From: Bacteroidota bacterium
GTDB lineage: Bacteria; Bacteroidota; Rhodothermia; JANXDC01
DNA length: 64,000 nt
Direction: 5' to 3'
Assembly: GCA_025998875.1 (NCBI GenBank)
Contig: AP024675.1
Span: 310,001-374,000 of the forward strand
Part shown: piece after piece, positions 27,499 to 39,910 of the stretch
Layout: the number at the start of each line of letters is the position of its first letter
Numbering within the stretch: position 1 is the stretch's first letter
Program-made: the position numbers and the translations under genes
The notes under the pieces: model-generated
Database searches by the model: none
Seen by the model: only the letters and a program-made list of their open reading frames with translations
Told to the model about the DNA's origin: nothing

Positions 27499-28248
27499 CT
27501 ACAGCGCACTCCCCTGCTGGAGTATCTCTTCTTTCAGCGCCCGCCAGGCCTCCTCTCCCCGGTAACGGGAAACGACCTCGATGTTGAAGAGGGCCACAAA
27601 GTGCTCTACGAGGCGATCCTGCACCTCCTCCACAGGCACCGTCCGCCCCAGCAGACGGGCCAGAGAGGTGATCCCCTTGTCCGAAATACCGCAGGGGATG
27701 ATATAGCCGAAATAGCGCAGATCCGTATTCACGTTGAAGGCAAAGCCATGCATGGTCACCCATCGACTGCACTTAATCCCCATGGCGCAGATCTTATCCG
27801 CACCCACCCACACGCCGGTGAGCTTCTCAAGGCGGTGTGCCCGAATGCCGTAGTCGGCACAGACCCGAATGATTACCTCTTCGAGGGTGCGCAGGTAGCG
27901 ATGGATATCCGTAAAATGCCGGTCCAGATCCAGAATGGGATAGCCCACGATCTGCCCCGGACCGTGATAGGTGATATCTCCACCCCGATCGGTGGGCACG
28001 TATGTGGCCCCGATCTCGGCCAGACGATCCGGGGACAGCAAAAGGTGTTCGGGCCGGCCGCTTTTGCCCAGCGTATAGACGTGCTCGTGCTCCAGAAGCA
28101 ACAACACATCGGGCAACGGCTCCAGCGGCGGCTCGCCAGCCCAGCGGCGCAACTTCTGTTCGATGAGCGCCCGCTGTAGGCGCTGCTGCAGGGCCCAGGC
28201 CTCCTGGTAGGGCACCCGACCCAGCTCGGCTATGAGCAGTTTCCGCAT
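27499..28248 (-). CDS. lipB: Octanoyl-[ACP]:protein N-octanoyltransferase LipB
   Basis: Transfers octanoate from ACP to lipoyl domains, the first step of lipoate synthesis. It has 249 residues. Motifs: [34 protein letters not shown] (88-105), [29 protein letters not shown] with catalytic K159, and IIPCGI with catalytic C186. It sits 48 bases downstream of lpd, whose product is a subunit of the lipoate-dependent dehydrogenases. lipA is not in the window. Confidence 0.96.
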   Translation of the reverse strand: MRKLLIAELGRVPYQEAWALQQRLQRALIEQKLRRWAGEPPLEPLPDVLLLLEHEHVYTLGKSGRPEHLLLSPDRLAEIGATYVPTDRGGDITYHGPGQIVGYPILDLDRHFTDIHRYLRTLEEVIIRVCADYGIRAHRLEKLTGVWVGADKICAMGIKCSRWVTMHGFAFNVNTDLRYFGYIIPCGISDKGITSLARLLGRTVPVEEVQDRLVEHFVALFNIEVVSRYRGEEAWRALKEEILQQGSAL

Positions 28249-28296
28249 CGGAAAGGCGACACCTCGGGATCACAGAAGATTCCGCTGGCGCGGATT

Positions 28297-29697
28297 TTAC
28301 AGATGGATCACCTCGCCCAGAGCTGCAGCGGCGGCCTCCATGATCGCTTCCGAGAGCGTGGGATGCGGATGCATGGCGCGCATCACCTCGTGCACCGTGG
28401 TCTCCAGTTTACGCCCCAGTACGGCCTCGGAGATCAACTCCGTAGCATCCCAGCCCAGAATATGGCAGCCCAGCCATTCGCCATATCGGGCATCAAAGAC
28501 CATCTTGACAAAGCCCTCCGTATGCCCGATGGCTGTGGCCTTTCCGCTGGCCTGAAAGGGAAACTTGCCTACCCGCACCTCATAGCCCCGCTCACGAGCC
28601 GCCTTTTCGGTCAGCCCGACAGAGGCCACCTGCGGCTGCGCATACGTACAACCGGGAACATTGTCGTAATCTAAGGGCTCCACCTCCAGGCCGGCGATCT
28701 TCTCCACACAAATAATCCCCTCATGGGAGGCCACATGAGCCAGCCAGGGCGGACCGGCCACGTCCCCGATAGCGTAGAGGCCCTCGACGTTGGTGCGATA
28801 CCATTCGTCGACCACGACGGCGCCTTTTTCAACGCGCACCCCGAGCTCTTCGAGCCCCAGGTTCTCCACATTGCCCACGACCCCCACCGCGGAAAGCACC
28901 ACATCGACCTCCATGGTGCGCTCCCCTTTCGGCGTCTGCACCGTGACCCGCACCCGAGGCCCGGAGGTATCGGCCGCCTTGAGGGAGGATTCCGTCAACA
29001 CCTCGATACCGTACTTCTGGTAGATTTTGCCCAGCTCACGGCCGATCTCCTCATCCTCCGCGGGCAGGAGGGTGGGCATGATCTCCACCAGGGTAACCCG
29101 GCTGCCCATCATGTGGTAGAAGTAGGCAAATTCGACCCCAATAGCCCCGGCCCCGACAATGAGCAGGGAATCGGGCCGCTCGGAGGCCATCAGGGCATCG
29201 GTGGAGTCCCAGACCTTTTTGTGGTCGATGGGCAGGAAGGGAAGCTGGCGCGGCCGGGCCCCGGTGGCCAGAATGATATGCGGGGCGCGTAGCTCTTCGA
29301 AGGGCTTGCCATCTTCTCGGAGCAGGGCCACCTTGCGCGGCCCATCGAGGCGGCCTGTGGCCTCGAAGACCTCGATTTTGTTTTTCTTCATGAGGAACTG
29401 CACCCCCCGGCTCATACGCTCGGCCACCTGCCGGGAGCGGGCGATGACGGCCTGAAAGTCGACCGCAACGGCGCCATCTACGCGCAGACCATATTCGCCG
29501 GCGTGCCGCACGATATGAGCCAGTTCGGCGCTTTTCAGCAGCGCTTTTGTGGGGATGCAGCCGACATTCAGGCATACCCCGCCCAGCTTGTTTTTTTCCA
29601 CCAGGGCCACCCGCATGCCCAGCTGCGCGGCCCGAATGGCGGCCACATAGCCACCCGGACCGGATCCGATCACCACAACATCGAACTGCTTGGCCAT
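28297..29697 (-). CDS. lpdA: Dihydrolipoyl dehydrogenase (E3)
   Basis: FAD-dependent disulfide reductase that reoxidises dihydrolipoamide in pyruvate/2-oxoglutarate dehydrogenase or the glycine cleavage system. It has 466 residues from the ATG at 29697. FAD motif VVIGSGPGGYVAA; redox disulfide C42-C47 in GGVCLNVGCIPTK; NAD motif LLIVGAGAIGVEFAYF; second FAD motif LYAIGDVAGPPWLAH; and the C-terminal catalytic HPHPTLSEAI. The promoter at 29731-29763 supports this start. No E1 or E2 genes lie nearby. Confidence 0.96.
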   Translation of the reverse strand: MAKQFDVVVIGSGPGGYVAAIRAAQLGMRVALVEKNKLGGVCLNVGCIPTKALLKSAELAHIVRHAGEYGLRVDGAVAVDFQAVIARSRQVAERMSRGVQFLMKKNKIEVFEATGRLDGPRKVALLREDGKPFEELRAPHIILATGARPRQLPFLPIDHKKVWDSTDALMASERPDSLLIVGAGAIGVEFAYFYHMMGSRVTLVEIMPTLLPAEDEEIGRELGKIYQKYGIEVLTESSLKAADTSGPRVRVTVQTPKGERTMEVDVVLSAVGVVGNVENLGLEELGVRVEKGAVVVDEWYRTNVEGLYAIGDVAGPPWLAHVASHEGIICVEKIAGLEVEPLDYDNVPGCTYAQPQVASVGLTEKAARERGYEVRVGKFPFQASGKATAIGHTEGFVKMVFDARYGEWLGCHILGWDATELISEAVLGRKLETTVHEVMRAMHPHPTLSEAIMEAAAAALGEVIHL

Positions 29698-29730
29698 GAT
29701 TGTGCTCCTTGTCCTGGCTGGATGGGGAAC

Positions 29731-29763
29731 CGAAGATAGCACCCCTGGAGGGGGGAATTCAAA
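29731..29763 (-). promoter_or_regulatory. Promoter of lpdA
   Basis: Minus strand: TTTG (29763-29760), 21 bp, TATCTTCG (29738-29731), one mismatch from TAnnTTTG. A GGGGGG/CCCCCC hairpin (about 29751-29771) after the pgk stop overlaps the -33 region and may act as a weak terminator for pgk. Confidence 0.6.
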
Positions 29764-29772
29764 ACCCCCCGA

Positions 29773-30969
29773 TCAGGGCGCATCTTCCAGGACGGCTATA
29801 CCCGGAAGCAGGCGGCCTTCGAGCAATTCCAGGGCCGCACCACCGCCGGTGGAGACATGGCTTACCCTGTCGGCCATCCCGAAAGCCTCCAGCGCGGAGG
29901 CCGAATCCCCCCCGCCGACGATCGTCGTGGCCCCCCGTTCGGTAGCTCGCACCAGCGCCTCGGCGATCGCCCGCGTACCCGTTGCAAAACGGGCGTGTTC
30001 GAAGACCCCCATGGGGCCATTCCAGAGAACTGTGCCCGCCTTCTCGATCCGGGCAGCATACCGGGCGGCCGTTTCCGGCCCGATATCCAGGCCCATATAT
30101 CCTTCCGGAATCGGGCCCCGGACGATCCGGGGGGGCTGTGGATCATCCAGCGCGCGGGCCACCACATGATCGTTCGGCAGCTCAACGGCAAGCCCTCGCT
30201 TGCGGGCCTGCTCCAGAATGGCACCCGCCACCTCCAGCCGATCCCCTTCGCAGAGAGACTGGCCGATCTCCTGTCCGAGAACACGCAGAAACGTGTAGGC
30301 CATACCCCCGCCGATGAGGATCCCATCCACGCGCTCCAACAGCCGTTCGAGGAGCAGAATCTTATCCGATACCTTCGCTCCTCCCAGCACGAGCACAAAA
30401 GGCCTCATGGGATGCTCCAGGGCACCGATCAGGTACTCGAGCTCCTGCCGCAGTAGATATCCCGCCACAGCCCTGGGGCTCATCCTGGGCAGGGCTTCGA
30501 TCGAGGCATGCGCCCGATGGGAGGCGCCAAAGGCGTCGTTGACGTAGACCTCCGTCCAGGCCGCCCACTGACGGGCCAGCTCCGGATCGTTGCGCTCTTC
30601 CCCGGGATGGAAACGCACGTTTTCCAGCATGAGCACCCCGCCCTCCGGAAGGGAGCGGACGGCCTCTTCGACGGCGACCCCACTCACCTCGGGGATGAAC
30701 GATACCGGACGGCCCAGCAGCCGCTCCAGATGCCGGGCTACAGGCCGCAGACTCAGCCGGGGATCGGGTCCTTTGGGACGCCCCAGGTGGCTAGCCAGCA
30801 CAAGACGCGCACCCCGCTCCACAAGGGTGCGGATCGTCGGCAGGGTTGCGCGCATACGCCGATCGTTAGCCACCCGATCTGCCTCCATGGGCACGTTGAA
30901 ATCCACCCGCAGAAATACACAGCGCCCTTTTACCTCGAGGTCATCGATCGTTTTCTTGCGCCATGACAT
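29773..30969 (-). CDS. pgk: Phosphoglycerate kinase
   Basis: Glycolytic enzyme making ATP from 1,3-bisphosphoglycerate. It has 398 residues. N-terminal KGRCVFLRVDFNVPM, substrate loop LASHLGRPKGPDPRLSL, FHPGEERNDPELARQWA, then the nucleotide domain with LVLGGAKVSDKI, GGGMAYTFL and the C-terminal TIVGGGDSASAL plus HVSTGGGAALELLEG. Preceded by AAGGAG nine bases before the ATG. It follows gap, but an intrinsic terminator and a nested hairpin lie in between. Confidence 0.97.
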   Translation of the reverse strand: MSWRKKTIDDLEVKGRCVFLRVDFNVPMEADRVANDRRMRATLPTIRTLVERGARLVLASHLGRPKGPDPRLSLRPVARHLERLLGRPVSFIPEVSGVAVEEAVRSLPEGGVLMLENVRFHPGEERNDPELARQWAAWTEVYVNDAFGASHRAHASIEALPRMSPRAVAGYLLRQELEYLIGALEHPMRPFVLVLGGAKVSDKILLLERLLERVDGILIGGGMAYTFLRVLGQEIGQSLCEGDRLEVAGAILEQARKRGLAVELPNDHVVARALDDPQPPRIVRGPIPEGYMGLDIGPETAARYAARIEKAGTVLWNGPMGVFEHARFATGTRAIAEALVRATERGATTIVGGGDSASALEAFGMADRVSHVSTGGGAALELLEGRLLPGIAVLEDAP

Positions 30970-31003
30970 GGACCATTCTCCTTCTGGGTTGCCCGCACAA
31001 ACC

Positions 31004-31049
31004 GTCCCCCCGGCCGGCAGATCCGGGCCGATACGGCCCGGAGGGGGAC
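31004..31049 (-). other. Nested hairpin in the gap-pgk intergenic region
   Basis: On the transcript strand GTCCCCC (31049-31043) can pair with GGGGGAC (31010-31004), enclosing a perfect CCGGGCC-GTATC-GGCCCGG hairpin (31041-31023) and a GC-rich arm. It lies after the gap terminator and 35 bases before pgk. No match to a riboswitch class I know; it could be a leader structure or a processing/stability element. Confidence 0.5.
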
Positions 31050-31051
31050 GG

Positions 31052-31082
31052 AAACAAAAACCCCTCCCGGCTGCGGAAGGGG
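31052..31082 (-). terminator. Intrinsic terminator after gap
   Basis: Minus strand: CCCCTTCC, loop GCAGCC, GGGAGGGG (one G-T pair), then TTTTTGTTT. It lies 22 bases after the gap stop codon and should end or attenuate the acnA-gap transcript before pgk. Confidence 0.82.
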
Positions 31083-31104
31083 TTTGACCTTTTGGGTTCC
31101 ACGC

Positions 31105-34852
<3,748 letters not shown>

Positions 34853-34929
34853 GGTTCCCCTCGCGCCTTGAGACGGAAAAAAGACCGCTGCAAGGTACGC
34901 ACGGAAAGCGGATCAGTTCCAGTCGCGGG

Positions 34930-35925
34930 CTAGCCGCCAATAAGGATCATCGGACGATTGGGGATGTGGGGGAGCACTTCCATACCGGCATGATGGGCCT
35001 TCTTGCGCTTGACCGCCGCGTCGATGAGCGCTACGAGGTCTTCTTCCGAAGCGCCGGCGCGCAGGGCATCCCGGAGGCTTACCTCCTGGGGTCCGAACAG
35101 GCAGACCTTCAGATGGCCGTCGGCCGTCAGTCGGAGCCGGTTACAGGTGGAACAGAAGTGCTCGGTCATGGAGGTGATAAACCCTATCGTGCCCACAAAG
35201 CCCGGAATGCGAAACCGTTTCGCCGTATCGTGGGGCCCACCAGCAAGGGGTTCCAGCCTGTAGACGGAACCGATACGCTCTAGGAGCTCTCCATAGGGCA
35301 CCAGACGATCTGTTGTCCACCGGTTGCCCTCAAAGGGCATGTATTCGATAAAACGCACCTCGACGGGACGCGTGCGGGCAAAAGCCACGAAATCGAGCAC
35401 CTCATCGTCGTTGATGCCCCGCAGCACCACGCAGTTGATCCGCGGCCGATAGCCGAGCGCTATGGCCAGCTCGATACCCTCCAGCACGCGTTCCAGGCCA
35501 GGCCGCCGGGCGATCAGGGAGAACTTGACCGGATCGAAGCTGTCCAGGCTGATGTTGAGCTGATCGAGCCCGGCCCGGTGCAGGGCGGGCAACTTCTCGG
35601 CAAGCAGCAGCCCGTTGGTCGTCATCGCCAGGGTTTCCAGTTCCGGCATGGCCCGGAGACGGGCTACGAGCTCCTCGACGCCTCTGCGCACCAGAGGTTC
35701 TCCGCCCGTGAGGCGGATTTTGCGCACACCGAGCCGCACAAATAGCCTGGCCAGCTCATGGATCTCCTCCAGGGTCAGGAGCTCCTCCCGCGGCCGCTGG
35801 GGTACGCCCTCCTCCGGCATGCAATAGACACAGCGCAAGTTGCAACGCTCCGTAAGCGCAATCCGCAGATAAGTATGGGCGCGCCCGAAGGTATCCACCA
35901 GCGCAGGATGTACCCTCATAGCCAT
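34930..35925 (-). CDS. moaA: GTP 3',8-cyclase MoaA
   Basis: Radical SAM enzyme for the first step of molybdopterin synthesis. It has 331 residues from the ATG at 35925 (a second ATG at 35919); the promoter at 35948-35978 excludes the earlier in-frame codons. SAM cluster C28-C32-C35 in RCNLRCVYC; GTP cluster cysteines in HFCSTCNRLRLTADGHLKVCLF; the C-terminus ends in Gly-Gly (MILIGG), the catalytic tail of the family. No other moa/moe gene is in the window. The ActB subunit has a molybdopterin fold but probably no cofactor, so the pathway must serve another enzyme. Confidence 0.96.
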   Translation of the reverse strand: MAMRVHPALVDTFGRAHTYLRIALTERCNLRCVYCMPEEGVPQRPREELLTLEEIHELARLFVRLGVRKIRLTGGEPLVRRGVEELVARLRAMPELETLAMTTNGLLLAEKLPALHRAGLDQLNISLDSFDPVKFSLIARRPGLERVLEGIELAIALGYRPRINCVVLRGINDDEVLDFVAFARTRPVEVRFIEYMPFEGNRWTTDRLVPYGELLERIGSVYRLEPLAGGPHDTAKRFRIPGFVGTIGFITSMTEHFCSTCNRLRLTADGHLKVCLFGPQEVSLRDALRAGASEEDLVALIDAAVKRKKAHHAGMEVLPHIPNRPMILIGG

Positions 35926-35947
35926 ACGCGAAGCCCCCGAGCCCACC

Positions 35948-35978
35948 GGAAGATACACCCGGGGGTACCGGAACGCAA
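35948..35978 (-). promoter_or_regulatory. Promoter of moaA
   Basis: Minus strand: TTG (35978-35976), 20 bp, TATCTTCC (35955-35948). It matches TAnnTTTG at six of eight positions and leaves a short leader before the ATG at 35925, which supports that start. Confidence 0.5.
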
Positions 35979-36031
35979 CCCACGCGGCCCACCAAATGGG
36001 CCCGATCCTGTGCTTCCGCGTCGCGGAGGAC

Positions 36032-36280
36032 TCAGGCAGCGGGTTTTTTCGTGGAGGCGGAATCGTCGGCTTCGCTTAGATCGGAGAACGTCTTCAGGCG
36101 CTCCAGGCGCAGCTGGAGCTCCTGAATACATCGATCGCGTTTGGCGATTTCCCAGTGCAGATGCTTGACCTGCTCCAGGCGTTCGGCGCTAAATGCGCGC
36201 CAGAAGAGAAAGCCCGTGGCGAATCCCGTCAAAAAAGCGCCGAAGATGAACAGGGCCAAGGTGAAAAACGTCATCGCCAT
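36032..36280 (-). CDS. Small membrane protein with coiled coil
   Basis: An 82-residue protein: one transmembrane helix (residues 4-27, FFTLALFIFGAFLTGFATGF), then a charged helix suited to a coiled coil (ERLEQVKHLHWEIAKRDRCIQELQLRLERL) and a polar tail ending TKKPAA. The plan resembles LapA/DUF1049-type small proteins, but I see no certain family match. It starts seven bases after the upstream OmpA-like gene and is probably cotranscribed with it. Confidence 0.68.
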   Translation of the reverse strand: MAMTFFTLALFIFGAFLTGFATGFLFWRAFSAERLEQVKHLHWEIAKRDRCIQELQLRLERLKTFSDLSEADDSASTKKPAA

Positions 36281-36286
36281 CCCCCC

Positions 36287-36940
36287 TCAAGAGGCCATTT
36301 TGATCTGGATCCGATCCGGTCCCCGCCGGTAGATATACCGGACCAGCGCCGGGTCCACGCCGCGGATGACCAGGTAATCTCGTAGCGCCCAGGCGCGCTC
36401 CTGCGCCAGCTGCTCAGAGGGAGCCTCGACCTCAAGCACTATGGGCTTGCGCCAGGTGATCAGCTGGGAAGCGGCCTCTTTGAGGGGCTCGACCACCTGG
36501 GGTCCGAGCACGGCGCGCCGGGGCTCAAAACCCCGATAGGCCGTCTGCAGCAATGAGGCCAGAGCGGAAAGTTCTGCTGATCCGGAACTATTTGCCCCGG
36601 AAGCGGCTTCGGCAGCGGGGGCCGATTCTGGCCTCTTCGGGGTCGACTCGGCGCTCCTTTCCGGAGCGATCGCAGGGGAAGGCGTCGGGGGCACAGGGCC
36701 AGCTTCCGCCTGCGGGCCCGAGGGCGGCGGAGCCGAAACCGGCTCGGGGGACTCAACCAGCAACGGCACCCCCACAAGACCGGAATCCGAGGTCGTCGAA
36801 TTGGCGGGCATCGAGGACACCTGAGCCGATTGCGGGGCACGCGGCAGGCGATCGTCTTCCAGCTGCACGGCCACGTAGGCCAGCCCCATCAGGGCAATGA
36901 GCCCCACGATCCCGATGAGGAGAATCCACCGACTATCCAT
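36287..36940 (-). CDS. Membrane-anchored protein with possible OmpA-like C-terminus
   Basis: A 217-residue protein from the ATG at 36940 (MDSRWILLIG), preceded by GGGGGAAG. One N-terminal transmembrane helix (5-25), then a disordered stretch rich in P, S, A and E (about 30-120), then a folded domain (about 125-217). The end reads QERAWALRDYLVIRGVDPALVRYIYRRGPDRIQIKM, like the helix-strand end of OmpA-type peptidoglycan-binding domains (Q.RA.AV..YL...G), though the key D and R residues are not clear. It may link inner membrane and cell wall (inference). Confidence 0.65.
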   Translation of the reverse strand: MDSRWILLIGIVGLIALMGLAYVAVQLEDDRLPRAPQSAQVSSMPANSTTSDSGLVGVPLLVESPEPVSAPPPSGPQAEAGPVPPTPSPAIAPERSAESTPKRPESAPAAEAASGANSSGSAELSALASLLQTAYRGFEPRRAVLGPQVVEPLKEAASQLITWRKPIVLEVEAPSEQLAQERAWALRDYLVIRGVDPALVRYIYRRGPDRIQIKMAS

Positions 36941-37017
36941 GGTACACTTCCCCCGCTGGCGATCCCTGGAGTGTACGATCAAGGATCGTGCCAGGATCCC
37001 GGCCGGGTCCATACCGG

Positions 37018-38187
37018 CTATCGCAACCGGCGGAGCACCTCCAGAAGGGCTTCCGTATCCTCGGCCTGATTGTACAGGTGCAAGGAGATGCGCAACACGG
37101 TGCCCCGAATGGAAACGCAGATGCGACGGCGACGGAGCGCGTTCCCCAGCGCCCGCAGCCGTTGGGCATCGATCCCGCGCAATCCAAACAGGTGCGGCGT
37201 CCGATAGGGCTCTGCATTCACCTCATAGCCCAGCTCGGAGACGGCCTCCCAGAACGGCTCGGCCAGCCTACGGGCATGTCGGGAGATCGCCTCTGGACCC
37301 CACCGCAACAGGAGCGACAGGGCCTCGGCCAGCATGCTCAGCAGGACGGGACTGCGTTGCCCCACGTCGAAACGTCGGGCACCGGGGCGATAGGATTGCG
37401 GATATTCGACCAGACGGGCGAAATCCTCGCTTCCCTGGCGATTGAGCCAGCTTTCCTCCAGGGGCACGGCCCCTTCAAAGCGAGGTCCGAAATATCCCAC
37501 CGTCACCCCATAAGGGCCCAGCAACCACTTGTATCCGGCGCAGAGCAGGGCATCGGGCCTGACCGCCTCGATCGACCAGGGCAGGGCGCCGATGGCCTGC
37601 GTGCCGTCGACCACAAAACAGGCCCCCACCTCACGAGCCCGGCGGCCGATGGCTTCCAGGTCGAAGCGCGTCCCGTCGGTCCAGTGCACAGGGGGCACGA
37701 GGACCACGGCGGTGCGGGTGGAGATGGCCTCCAACAGCCGCTCATTCCAGCGCCTCCCCCGATCCCGTCCTTCCGTAGGTGGGGGGATCATGCGCAGCAG
37801 GCCTCCTTGTTCTTGAGCCAGGCGTGCCCATGGATAGACGCTGCTGGGGAAATCTTCGGCCGGCAGGATGATCTCCTGTCCCCGCCCCAGGGGCACGTTG
37901 CGCGTCAGGATGGCCATGCCGTAGGATACCGAGGGCAGCACAGCCACCCGATCCGGATTTGCGAGCCCGATCAGCCGGGCGAAGCGCTCCCGAACCTGCT
38001 CTGCGGGCTGGAAGAACGATTCCGGCCCTATCTGCCAGGGGATGCGTTGCCTGCGCAGAGCGGCTATGCCGGCCGCTTCGACCGGACGGGCCAGAGGGGC
38101 CATATAGGCGCAGTTGAGGTAATGCCATCCCGGAGGGATCCGGAAAAGCGAGCGATAGGTTTCCTCCACCGACCCGATCAGGGACAT
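37018..38187 (-). CDS. Class V aminotransferase / cysteine desulfurase-like PLP enzyme
   Basis: A 389-residue fold-type I PLP enzyme. HYLNCAYMAPLARPV is the usual start; VLPSVSYGMAILTRNV and PAEDFPSSVYPW line the cofactor pocket; CFVVDGTQAIGALP has the aspartate-x-x-Gln pair; LCAGYKWLLGPYGVTVGYF holds the Schiff-base lysine. The group includes isopenicillin-N-epimerase-like and selenocysteine-lyase-like enzymes. No conserved active-site cysteine loop typical of NifS/SufS is evident, so desulfurase activity is doubtful. It overlaps the 3' end of purA by ten bases. Confidence 0.85.
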   Translation of the reverse strand: MSLIGSVEETYRSLFRIPPGWHYLNCAYMAPLARPVEAAGIAALRRQRIPWQIGPESFFQPAEQVRERFARLIGLANPDRVAVLPSVSYGMAILTRNVPLGRGQEIILPAEDFPSSVYPWARLAQEQGGLLRMIPPPTEGRDRGRRWNERLLEAISTRTAVVLVPPVHWTDGTRFDLEAIGRRAREVGACFVVDGTQAIGALPWSIEAVRPDALLCAGYKWLLGPYGVTVGYFGPRFEGAVPLEESWLNRQGSEDFARLVEYPQSYRPGARRFDVGQRSPVLLSMLAEALSLLLRWGPEAISRHARRLAEPFWEAVSELGYEVNAEPYRTPHLFGLRGIDAQRLRALGNALRRRRICVSIRGTVLRISLHLYNQAEDTEALLEVLRRLR

Positions 38188-39455
38188 AGGATCGTCTGCT
38201 CCCTTGCGGGTCCGGTGGATATCCAGCGGACGGGCACCCGGAGCCAGTCCGAAACGAAGGCCACATAGGCGCGCGCCCGCTCCGGAAGCGCCCCGTAATC
38301 CGTTACCCCCGCCGTGCTCTGCTTCCAGCCGGGCAACACCTCGTATACCGGCTCCACCCGTTCAAGGGTCTGCACATCTGTCGGGAATACCGTGGTGATC
38401 TTCTCCCCGATGCGATAGGCCACACAGACGGGGATCTCCTCCAGGGAATCGAGCACATCGAGCTTCGTGAGGGCCAATTCCTGGATACCGTTTATTCGTA
38501 CGGCGTGCCGGAGGCTGACCAAGTCCAGCCATCCGGTTCGGCGAGGCCGGCCTGTAGTGGCCCCGTACTCCTTGCCCCGGAGGCGGAGCTGTTCGGCCTC
38601 CTCTCCGGATAGCTCCGTGGGAAAGGGACCATTGCCCACGCGTGTGGTATAGGCTTTTGCCACCCCGATGACGCCTCGGATGGCCGTCGGGGGGATGCCG
38701 AGCCCCGTACAGGCCCCGCCCGCGGTGGGGTGCGAGGCGGTCACAAACGGATAGGTGCCAAAATCCACATCCAGCAACGCCCCCTGGGCTCCCTCCAGGA
38801 GCAACCGCTGGCCCTGCTCGAGGGCGTCGTTGAGCAGCTCGACGGTGTTGGTCACATAGGGATCGATCATCTGATCGAAGGCCACATACTGCTCGATGAT
38901 GGCCTCCACATCGAGCGGTTCCCGGCTGTAGAGCCGGCGCAGCAGCTCGTTTTTCGCCTCCAGATTAGCGCGCAGCTTACGGCAGAGCACCTGGCGATCG
39001 AGCAGATCCACCACCCGGATCCCGACCCGGGCGAACTTGTCCACGTAAGCCGGCCCGATGCCCCGGCCTGTGGTGCCGACTCGCTCCGCCCCGCGCGCCT
39101 CTTCCCCCACCTCATCGAGCAGCTTGTGATAGGGCATGATGAGATGGGCCATATGGCTGATAAAGAGCCGCCCGACGGTGCGCACGCCCAGAGACTCGAG
39201 CATACGGATCTCCTCAAGGAGCGCTACGGGATCGATGACCACCCCGTTTCCGATGACACAGCGCACATGGGGGTGGAAGATCCCCGAGGGGATCTGATGC
39301 AGCACAACGGTCCGGCCTCCGAAGCAGACCGTATGCCCCGCATTAGCCCCCCCCTGATAGCGGGCCACGACGTCGAACTGCGGGCTCAGCAGGTCGACAA
39401 TTTTCCCCTTTCCCTCATCGCCCCACTGGGCGCCGATAAGAACGGTCGCGCTCAT
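38178..39455 (-). CDS. purA: Adenylosuccinate synthetase
   Basis: Condenses IMP and aspartate using GTP on the way to AMP. It has 425 residues from the ATG at 39455 (MSATVLIGAQWGDEGKGKIVD). Further motifs: RYQGGANAGHTV, GTTGRGIGPAYVDKFAR, EGAQGALLDVDFGTYPFVTASHP, and VGNGPFPTELSGEEAEQLRLRGKEYGATTGRPRRTGWLD split over the GTP site. NGIQELALTKLDVLD and the C-terminal base site are intact. Codons upstream of 39455 lie in the terminator of the preceding STAS gene, so they are not coding. Confidence 0.97.
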   Translation of the reverse strand: MSATVLIGAQWGDEGKGKIVDLLSPQFDVVARYQGGANAGHTVCFGGRTVVLHQIPSGIFHPHVRCVIGNGVVIDPVALLEEIRMLESLGVRTVGRLFISHMAHLIMPYHKLLDEVGEEARGAERVGTTGRGIGPAYVDKFARVGIRVVDLLDRQVLCRKLRANLEAKNELLRRLYSREPLDVEAIIEQYVAFDQMIDPYVTNTVELLNDALEQGQRLLLEGAQGALLDVDFGTYPFVTASHPTAGGACTGLGIPPTAIRGVIGVAKAYTTRVGNGPFPTELSGEEAEQLRLRGKEYGATTGRPRRTGWLDLVSLRHAVRINGIQELALTKLDVLDSLEEIPVCVAYRIGEKITTVFPTDVQTLERVEPVYEVLPGWKQSTAGVTDYGALPERARAYVAFVSDWLRVPVRWISTGPAREQTILCP

Positions 39456-39471
39456 TCTGCCCCCATGGCAC

Positions 39472-39505
39472 AGAAAAGGCCGCACGCCCCTGGACGTGCA
39501 GCCTT
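39472..39505 (-). terminator. Intrinsic terminator after the STAS gene
   Basis: Minus strand: AAGGCTGCACG, loop TCCAGGGG, CGTGCGGCCTT (one G-T pair), then TTCTGTG. It ends the secDF-STAS transcript just before purA. Confidence 0.7.
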
Positions 39506-39528
39506 CATGTTTTTCTACGCAACAGCCC

Positions 39529-39894
39529 TTATGCGCCGAGCTGTTCCCCGTCTGACTTTCCGTAGCTGGCCACGGCTTCTTCGACGCTTTCGTAGTGCTC
39601 AAAGACCGTGATCAGCTTCGTGACGATGAGCAGACTCTGAATGCGATCGGCGGCCCGGGCGATCTTGAGATCCCCCCCCGCATTGCGCATCGTCGTCAGC
39701 GCGGCGATCAACATGCCCAGCCCAGAGCTGTTCATGAAACGCACCTTGCCCAGATCCACGACGATGTTCTTTTTGCCCTGGTTGCGGAGCTCATGAAGCT
39801 TCTCCAGCAGCTTGGCCCCATCCGGGCCCCCGAGCACATCGCCCTTGAGCTGGATCACCACGGCGTTGTAGCGCTCCTCGATGTCGAAGGTCAT
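39529..39894 (-). CDS. STAS-domain protein (anti-sigma factor antagonist type)
   Basis: A 121-residue single STAS domain: VVIQLKGDVLGGPDGAKLLEKLHEL, KNIVVDLGKVRFMNSSGLGMLIAAL with the phosphorylatable-type Ser-Ser pair, then DLKIARAADRIQSLLIVTKL. This is the SpoIIAA/RsbV plan, which in Bacteroidota-type genomes is often a stand-alone protein in signalling or cell-envelope control. No kinase or phosphatase partner is encoded nearby. The ATG at 39894 follows secF by 16 bases, after GGAGAG. Confidence 0.88.
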   Translation of the reverse strand: MTFDIEERYNAVVIQLKGDVLGGPDGAKLLEKLHELRNQGKKNIVVDLGKVRFMNSSGLGMLIAALTTMRNAGGDLKIARAADRIQSLLIVTKLITVFEHYESVEEAVASYGKSDGEQLGA

Positions 39895-39910
39895 GTCCGG
39901 CTCTCCTTTT

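Noticed and set aside
37018-38187. Calling the class V PLP enzyme a cysteine desulfurase
   Set aside because: The lysine and cofactor residues are present but no clear catalytic cysteine loop, and no Fe-S assembly genes are adjacent.
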